This document shows, piece after piece, positions 12,301-13,465 of a stretch of 13,465 nucleotides of DNA; position 1 is the stretch's first letter; each line of letters starts with the position of its first letter. The notes below the pieces were generated by a model that was not told the origin of the DNA, made no database searches, and saw nothing but the letters and a program-made list of their open reading frames with translations. The stretch lies in contig QUTJ01031615.1 of NCBI GenBank assembly GCA_003573635.1, positions 1-13,465 of the forward strand, read 5' to 3'. The position numbers and the translations under genes are program-made. The stretch comes from Goniomonas avonlea (taxonomy: Eukaryota; Cryptophyceae; Goniomonadida; Goniomonadaceae).

Positions 12301-13465
12301 GGCAGCCCCTGAGCTGAGTGTGATGGTTGATGTGCCCGCTGCAAGCCCGGGAAAGTCGATGGATGCTACGACCAAGCCAGAGCCAACAACCTGAGAGAGA
12401 GAGAAAGTGAGGGGGGAACATATGCGAGGGAAACGTGAGAGGAGAAACGTGAGGGAAATGTGAGAGGAGGAACATAGAGGAGGAACGTGAGAGGAGGAAC
12501 ATGAGAGGAAAGTGAGATGAGAAACGTGAGAGGTGGAACGTGAGAGGAGGAAGGTGAGAGGAGGAATGTGAGACAGCAACGTGAGGCAGGAACGCATTCG
12601 ACATGTAGGCCAAGGGGTAATCGGCGAGCGAATGAATTTGGGGTGAGCACGAATAGAAAGAAATCAAACACAATATCAGCGACAATACCGAAGAGTGAGT
12701 GACGGTGCCCCCCGCGCTAGCAGTGAGGGTTGCAGACGGCCACTGCTCGACCAAGACTTCGACGGTCGAGGCCCGACCCGCACGAACTTGCGTCGGCGAG
12801 TGTCTGTTGCTGAGGTCAGAGCGACACCTCTCCCGCTTCAACTCCAACTCCGCACTTCCCCTCTGGCACTGCCTCTGCTCGGAACCCTAAGGGCTGATCT
12901 CCCCCCCCCCCTTCTCCCTCGATCTCACCCGAAGATCGCTAAGCAGCGAAACAGTTTGGGAAACCGGGGGGCTCCTGTCAAACATAATGGTCTTCAAACA
13001 AATCACGGGTTGATCGATGACGAACCTTTTGACGGCTGGGGTCGGCGGGGTGACCGTGAACTGGCCCGTCGCAGTCAAGTGCGTCGCGAAGGAGTGGTAG
13101 CACGTGAACGTACGAGTGCCGAGTGTCTGGTAAAGCGTCAGAGTGACAGATGACGTCGTATCATTCGCGGGATGACGGCATCACAGTCACACGAGACCCT
13201 GGACTCTCCAGTCATAGTCTTCTGCGAGTGAGACAGAACTTCGTCAACTCATCGTCCCCACGTCCGTCATAACAAAATGACTCATAACCGTGCGCCGAGG
13301 GGACATTGCCGACGGCTCACAGCCACAAACATTATTCGGGTTTGGGAGTGAAGAAAACTAGGGTGTAACGCTGGGATAAGGGACGATATCTAGATGATAA
13401 GCCGGGGGGCAGCGCGACACCACCGTTTGTACTACTGAGCCAGTTGGCGCCAGAACCTTGTGACG
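1..13465 (-). CDS. Giant TIG/REJ/GPS-like/DUF4215 surface protein (whole gene span, partial at both ends)
   Basis: One multi-exon minus-strand gene covers the whole window. I assembled 19 exons from minus-strand open stretches joined at GT...AG boundaries. Exon lengths and phases agree at every junction except within the exon at 9281-9878. Domain order is about 16 IPT/TIG repeats, a REJ module, a GAIN-like region with a GPS-like motif, one DUF4215 cysteine repeat, a TIG repeat, and a second REJ-like module. Known TIG and REJ proteins are mostly extracellular adhesion or receptor proteins; polycystin-1 and sea urchin REJ proteins combine REJ with GPS. A cell-surface or secreted role is therefore inferred, helped by many N-x-S/T sequons. 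Ligand and function cannot be told. Both termini lie outside, so membrane anchoring (PLAT or transmembrane segments) is unknown. Exon boundaries are predictions without transcript support. Confidence 0.85.
479..1192 (-). CDS. Exon 18: start of REJ-like module 2
   Basis: 238 codons. 'RAQLVWTTLLTSIVATF' then 'PCDSVIAPQNLTMLGRGSLC' and 'IWNDDSNLEIKLG' align with the module 1 start ('RAPVLTSSVMLSAGVLLVSF', 'FGLGAMCSWRQPWELVVVLG'). PKD-like strands follow ('NWLIAKWEV', 'LGTHTLKLTVTPWYSL', 'KTLTIHPPQPVKITA'). The acceptor GCGCCCAG lies 11 nt after CTAAC. The donor is GCG|GTGCGG, phase 0. The hydrophobic stretch near the start looks like a signal peptide after Met at 1180, but the alignment and splice site argue for an internal exon. 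Confidence 0.88.
1322..1619 (-). CDS. Exon 17: TIG domain between the cysteine repeat and REJ module 2
   Basis: 99 codons plus one base. 'LSHFSPTSAPKGRSEHITLF' then 'GTNFEPGAYCVW' is a good IPT/TIG opening. It closes with 'VCASLVLPVGERVLLGMRNP' and 'STRYPFE'. Splicing completes an AGC codon after 'CTGVP'. The acceptor CCTCTCGGCAG follows GTGAC by 13 nt. The donor GAG|GTGAGT is full consensus, phase 0. Confidence 0.9.
1794..2470 (-). CDS. Exon 16: GAIN-like strands, GPS-like HLT motif and one DUF4215 repeat
   Basis: 225 codons plus two bases. Residues 1-160 hold 'LLTFQLRGEAIPVDETPRIF', 'GLTLVRVNGTEVPV' and 'INFWLQIDAPLI', strands fitting GAIN subdomain B. Then 'WSNGWSPEGVTGRC' and 'ATTTHLTLFA' resemble a GPS (WstegC...CxCxHLTxFA). 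His-Leu-Thr (1958-1966) is kept, but the CxC before it is TTT. Residues 183-222 (1805-1924) are a DUF4215/Myxococcus-type repeat: CGDG, ETCDDG, SGDGCS, AC, then W and C. The acceptor CACGACAG and the phase 2 donor CCCCAG|GTATGC agree with neighbours. Confidence 0.9.
2471..2829 (-). other. Longest intron in the window, low-complexity content
   Basis: GTGTGT...CACGACAG with CTGAT 14 nt before the acceptor, phase 0. It contains a GA microsatellite (2656-2672) inside a wider purine-rich block and an alternating CA/TG-like stretch near 2798-2828. I see no gene in it. Confidence 0.8.
2656..2672. repeat. (GA)n microsatellite
   Basis: A continuous GA run of 17 bases on the plus strand, next to a purine-rich block starting near 2616. 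It is intronic. Confidence 0.9.
2830..3309 (-). CDS. Exon 15: helical region after REJ, probable GAIN subdomain A-like
   Basis: 160 codons, ADTGAVTSFVGAAAQSLLVS... to ...NNALRAAIKTK. Alanine/leucine-rich amphipathic stretches ('LALVANLLRG', 'CLANITTLITRRVGDALAG', 'FQDMVDIVDLSHR') suggest helices, unlike the beta repeats upstream. In polycystin-1 and adhesion GPCRs a helical GAIN subdomain A lies between the upstream domains and the GPS; the position matches, and the assignment is an inference. The acceptor GTGCTCTGCAG lies 13 nt after CTGAC. The donor is ACCAAG|GTGTGT. Both are phase 0. Confidence 0.85.
3528..4579 (-). CDS. Exon 14: core of REJ module 1 (polycystin-1 type)
   Basis: About 351 codons. 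In order: 'TTYVLGVRV'; 'ARIVGGDREVSP' (GGDREV at 4449-4466); 'ELDASGSVDPD' (LDASGSVDPD at 4398-4427); 'LEFEWAC'; 'GRLPVCSV'; 'GTVYRFNATATDPE'; 'GGFCSISPTTGTEMRTPFKL' then 'LCAGWADDDGALLYRVSI'; and 'SDPWGASAVANVDVNV'. GGDR, LDAS-x-S-x-DPD with W-x-C, and 'FCSI.P.tG....F.L.C.GW.DDD..L.YR' are the signature blocks of REJ domains in polycystin-1 and REJ proteins. The donor is TTGCTG|GTATGT, phase 0. Confidence 0.92.
4580..4875 (-). other. Intron inside REJ module 1
   Basis: GTGCAT...CCCCGCAG with CTGAC 11 nt before the acceptor, phase 1. Splicing restores 'GTLRGG-TTYVLGVRV', a conserved PKD/REJ strand pattern, which is strong evidence for both boundaries. I see nothing else in it. Short open frames on both strands here have no domain character. 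Confidence 0.85.
4876..8800 (-). CDS. Exon 13: about nine TIG-like repeats, then start of REJ module 1
   Basis: 1,308 codons without interruption, by far the largest exon. Residues 1 to about 1030 hold roughly nine repeats of 90-105 residues. The clearest openings are 'QFGLHSVVPPTGAGGQAITV', 'APTVVSVLPSAAELSGGSEV' and 'APTSVLRVLPSATVRGREPL'; others have lost the Gly-Gly core. From about 5701 the sequence becomes REJ-like: 'RAPVLTSSVMLSAGVLLVSF', then 'FGLGAMCSW' at 5540-5566, then PKD-like strands ('LSWTSNNPSV', 'MSFKWSVL'), ending 'IPIGTLRG'. N-x-S/T sequons are frequent. Phase 1 donor GGAG|GTGCAT. The start uses the acceptor CCATGCAG; a second CAG nine bases on keeps the frame. Confidence 0.93.
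8879..9058 (-). CDS. Exon 12: TIG linker and opening of the next repeat
   Basis: Sixty codons, VPKGSAAGVVPVIVFARSAG... to ...NVSNVPIVLE. It ends one repeat (…THWEYLTDSGPIV) and opens another ('SRVLPESEAPYNVSNVPIVLE'), in which the usual glycine pair is replaced. The acceptor GGCTCGTGCAG|GTG lies 11 nt after CTGAT and the donor is GAG|GTATGC. It is a symmetric phase 0 exon. Confidence 0.85.
9281..9709 (-). CDS. Exon 11, main part: cysteine-containing TIG repeat
   Basis: About 143 codons, VCAAPWVREMWQEATYLNFV... to ...TCVETNLRVR. 'APANAATGGNDVNILVSHLP' is a TIG opening with the GG-x(2)-V-x-I core. Later strands include 'VVVVLTAPSLIAARRAP', 'VVQVVVEFGGVPATVTLV' and several cysteines. The same frame stays open and looks coding up to about 9773 ('KEPALSCPVEAGF'), so the 5' limit is uncertain. 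The donor is GTCCGG|GTAGGT, phase 0. Confidence 0.85.
9710..9776 (-). other. Frame break: 1-nt frameshift or short intron
   Basis: Upstream coding is in one frame (up to '...LPFTLVPG') and downstream in another ('VCKEPALSC...'). The change falls within about 10 nt around the CCCGGG at 9769-9774. A single-base indel there would join the frames directly. A 67-nt GTCCCG...CGAAG intron over this interval, or a 43-nt one ending at 9734, also gives matching phases. Neither has the branch-like motif seen in the other introns, so I favour an indel (assembly error or real). Confidence 0.5.
9777..9878 (-). CDS. Exon 11, first part: closing strands of a TIG repeat
   Basis: Thirty-four codons, VVLPVLPVDVPTQCRIEITH... 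to ...AVLPFTL. They align with 'IVRVKPPLAPEDGVVTLTIE...SITLTV' of the preceding repeat, so this frame is coding. The acceptor CTACCGCAG|GTT lies 15 nt after CTAAC. The coding signal moves to another frame immediately after, so the 3' limit given here is approximate (see the entry at 9710-9776). Confidence 0.75.
9995..10158 (-). CDS. Exon 10: TIG-like repeat, central part
   Basis: Encodes ARTGNLVVPLTYSEPILPL... to ...SANNAVTQMQ. It has no strong motif by itself, but it lies between the TIG opening in the previous exon and the closing strands 'VVLPVLPVDVP...' in the next. The acceptor is GGTCTTTTGTAG|TG (phase 1) and the donor ATGCAG|GTACCT (phase 0). A longer frame across the acceptor is open but is not needed. 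Confidence 0.75.
10239..10455 (-). CDS. Exon 9: end of one TIG repeat, start of the next
   Basis: Encodes AKTATASITLTVSEAQTGTT... , then 'PPATSFPTSAPGRCGQEISVSISEFP', a new TIG opening, then '...DEISVVVRLGA'. The acceptor is CCTGTCACAG|GCG, phase 0. I place the donor at A|GTGTGC (phase 1), which fits the next acceptor. A stronger-looking GTGAGG lies 17 nt upstream but would leave the frames incompatible. Confidence 0.75.
10726..10809 (-). CDS. Exon 8: TIG repeat, middle strands
   Basis: Twenty-eight codons, VTSSGSDLIVRVKPPLAPED... to ...VVTLTIE. Between its neighbours it completes the TIG strand order (...VAPSQ-VTSSGSDLIVRV... and ...LTIE-AKTATASITL). The acceptor is CCAAGCACAG|GTC and the donor GAG|GTCAGT, both phase 0. 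It is too short to show as an open reading frame on its own, and is supported by splice sites and domain continuity. Confidence 0.85.
10833..10874. repeat. Tandem duplication, 23-nt period, about 1.8 copies
   Basis: GTTACTAACAACAAATCTC occurs exactly at 10833-10851 and again at 10856-10874, with a similar TCT-rich spacer. It lies inside the intron at 10810-11059. The TACTAAC within it looks like a branch site but is on the strand opposite to the gene. Confidence 0.9.
11060..11284 (-). CDS. Exon 7: TIG repeat
   Basis: Seventy-five codons, PKNFGSYQRTVPQSWGYEF... to ...LTPAVAVAPSQ. It contains the clearest TIG opening in this part, 'PRVESISPSSALVTGGSE', followed by 'ITIKLANMP'. The donor is the consensus CAG|GTGAGT in phase 0. 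The frame stays open well beyond it, but the following intron sequence loses the TIG pattern. Confidence 0.85.
11285..11333 (-). other. Putative 49-nt intron
   Basis: GTTGCC...GTGTCAG, with ATGAC 10 nt before the acceptor and a T-rich 3' half. Removing it joins 'LVPFLLPLS' to 'PKNFGSYQ' in phase. The result lines up with the same stretch in the exon at 8879-9058 ('VVPVIVF...THWEYLTDSGPIV' against 'LVPFLLP...QSWGYEFVSPDSPRV'). It is the shortest intron in the gene. An alternative donor 24 nt upstream (GCACTG|GTGCCC) would also keep the frame. Confidence 0.6.
11334..11573 (-). CDS. Exon 6: TIG repeat
   Basis: Eighty codons, VSVAGFPLGTKTENIVAVFG... to ...ALVPFLLPLS. It continues the repeat opened by 'GPMTGGQTLL' in the previous exon: the GG-x(4)-V-x-V-x-G/N-FP core of TIG is split by the intron. 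The acceptor CGCACAG lies 11 nt after CTGAC. The donor is TCT|GTTGCC. The open frame runs a further 18 codons to a TAA, but the next exon is in another frame, so a splice here is required (see the 49-nt intron). Confidence 0.8.
11636..12079 (-). CDS. Exon 5: TIG repeats with a cysteine-rich insert
   Basis: 148 codons. Residues 1-11 finish one TIG repeat. A second runs from 'VRYSSPSTVSVYGGTLVSV' to about residue 122. A third opens at 'RRPVIVDLSEARGPMTGGQTLL'. Six cysteines (residues 34, 73, 78, 100, 103, 104) sit in a longer loop not seen in the other repeats and may form disulfides. The acceptor CCCTGCAG lies 13 nt after CTGAC. A second CAG six bases later (exon end 12073) keeps the frame and is an alternative. 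The donor is CTCCTG|GTATGA, phase 0. Confidence 0.85.
12286..12390 (-). CDS. Exon 4: TIG repeat, middle
   Basis: Thirty-five codons, VVGSGLVVASIDFPGLAAGT... to ...GAATASFT. The strand, turn, 'PGLAAGT' and strand pattern is typical of IPT/TIG domains. The acceptor is CTCTCTCTCTCAG|GTT and the donor TTTACG|GTGAGC, both phase 0. The length is an exact multiple of three, so the exon is symmetric. Confidence 0.85.
12391..12688 (-). other. Intron with purine/pyrimidine minisatellite
   Basis: This phase 0 intron begins GTATTG and ends in a strong CT-rich tract and CAG. Most of it is a degenerate minisatellite (see the repeat at 12433-12590). On the transcribed strand that repeat is pyrimidine-rich and lies upstream of the acceptor. 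I see no coding sequence in it. Confidence 0.75.
12433..12590. repeat. Degenerate minisatellite, unit about 11-14 nt
   Basis: About twelve imperfect head-to-tail copies related to ACGTGAGAGGAGGA (plus strand), with units varying from 11 to 14 nt through small deletions and substitutions. It lies wholly inside an intron. On the transcribed strand it reads as repeated CTCTCAC/TCCTCCT, in effect an extended pyrimidine tract. Confidence 0.85.
12689..12803 (-). CDS. Exon 3: TIG repeat, N-terminal half
   Basis: Encodes HSPTQVRAGRASTVEVLV... to ...GGTVTHSS. Joined to the previous exon it gives 'PAVKRHSPTQVRAG', matching the TIG opening P-x-V-x(4)-P...G seen elsewhere in this protein ('PRVESISPSSALVTGG'). 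The acceptor at AACAG lies 11 nt after a CTGAC motif. A second AG six bases upstream (exon end 12809) keeps the frame and is an alternative. The donor is TCG|GTATTG, phase 0. Confidence 0.75.
12901..12911. repeat. C11 homopolymer
   Basis: Eleven consecutive C on the plus strand inside the intron at 12804-13025. It is a likely place for length errors in sequencing but does not touch coding sequence in this model. Confidence 0.9.
13026..13126 (-). CDS. Exon 2: C-terminal strands of a TIG repeat and start of the next
   Basis: Encodes TLGTRTFTCYHSF... through ...FTVTPPTPAVK. 'GTRTFTC' followed by a beta strand and a proline-rich linker is the usual end of an IPT/TIG domain, and 'PAVK' opens the next. 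The acceptor CTTTACCAG has a CTGAC branch-like motif 10 nt upstream. The donor AAAAG|GTTCGT leaves phase 2. Upstream in this frame a TGA occurs with no usable acceptor between, which supports starting here. Confidence 0.7.
13127..13435 (-). other. Putative intron, no recognised content
   Basis: GTAGTA...TTTACCAG with CTGAC 10 nt before the acceptor, phase 0. No open frame on either strand has domain character. A small in-frame exon around 13140-13221 (after ACTCGCAG) is conceivable but runs into a stop, and no good donor supports it. Confidence 0.55.
13436..13465 (-). CDS. Exon 1 in window (partial): end of a TIG strand
   Basis: Ten codons reading RHKVLAPTGS, cut by the window edge. The motif resembles the 'APxG' strand found late in TIG domains (compare 'VTPPGLEAGTL' in the large exon). 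It is followed by a possible GTAGTA donor in phase 0. Joined to the next exon it gives APTGS-TLGTRTFTC, which matches the TIG pattern. The open frame runs on past this donor for about 24 codons to a TAG, so the exact end is an inference. Confidence 0.5.

Noticed and set aside
12433-12590. CRISPR-like array
   Set aside because: Units are 11-14 nt, degenerate and contiguous with no spacers, and the region is a spliceosomal intron in a eukaryotic gene.
13130-13221. Frameshift joining sequence after ACTCGCAG to exon 2
   Set aside because: A better acceptor (TTTACCAG, with CTGAC 10 nt upstream) starts exon 2 at 13126 and gives correct phases without any frameshift.

Overview
This is a eukaryotic, intron-rich window (about 57% G+C by eye) that I read as the interior of one very large gene on the minus strand. 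The gene runs in from beyond 13465 and leaves past position 1. I traced 19 exons separated by GT...AG introns of 49 to 359 nt. Reading frames join at every junction except one spot near 9770. The exons hold about 9.9 kb of coding sequence (about 3,300 residues) in the standard code, with no in-frame stops. Neither the start nor the stop codon is in the window, so no promoter, signal peptide, membrane segment or poly(A) signal of this gene can be seen.

The protein is an extracellular-type modular giant, rich in N-glycosylation sequons, beta-strand repeats and paired cysteines. From N to C in the window: (1) 13465-8879, short exons carrying about seven IPT/TIG immunoglobulin-like repeats; (2) 8800 to about 5700, about nine more TIG-like repeats in a single uninterrupted exon; (3) 5701-3528, a REJ (receptor for egg jelly, polycystin-1 type) module; (4) 3309-1955, a GAIN-like region ending in a degenerate GPS-like motif that keeps the His-Leu-Thr triad; (5) 1924-1805, one DUF4215/Myxococcus-type cysteine-rich repeat; (6) 1619-1322, another TIG domain; (7) 1192-1, the start of a second REJ-like module that continues off the window.

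The combination of TIG, REJ, GPS-like and DUF4215 modules in one giant surface protein suggests a free-living unicellular eukaryote (choanoflagellate, apusomonad or alveolate-like protist). The sequence alone does not fix the lineage. I see no RNA genes, mobile elements, CRISPR arrays or bacterial signals. The introns hold a purine-rich minisatellite, a GA microsatellite, a C11 tract and a short tandem duplication. The points most worth checking are the two REJ modules around a GPS-like site, the 3.9-kb intronless repeat exon, the local frame break near 9770, and the very regular branch-point-like signals.
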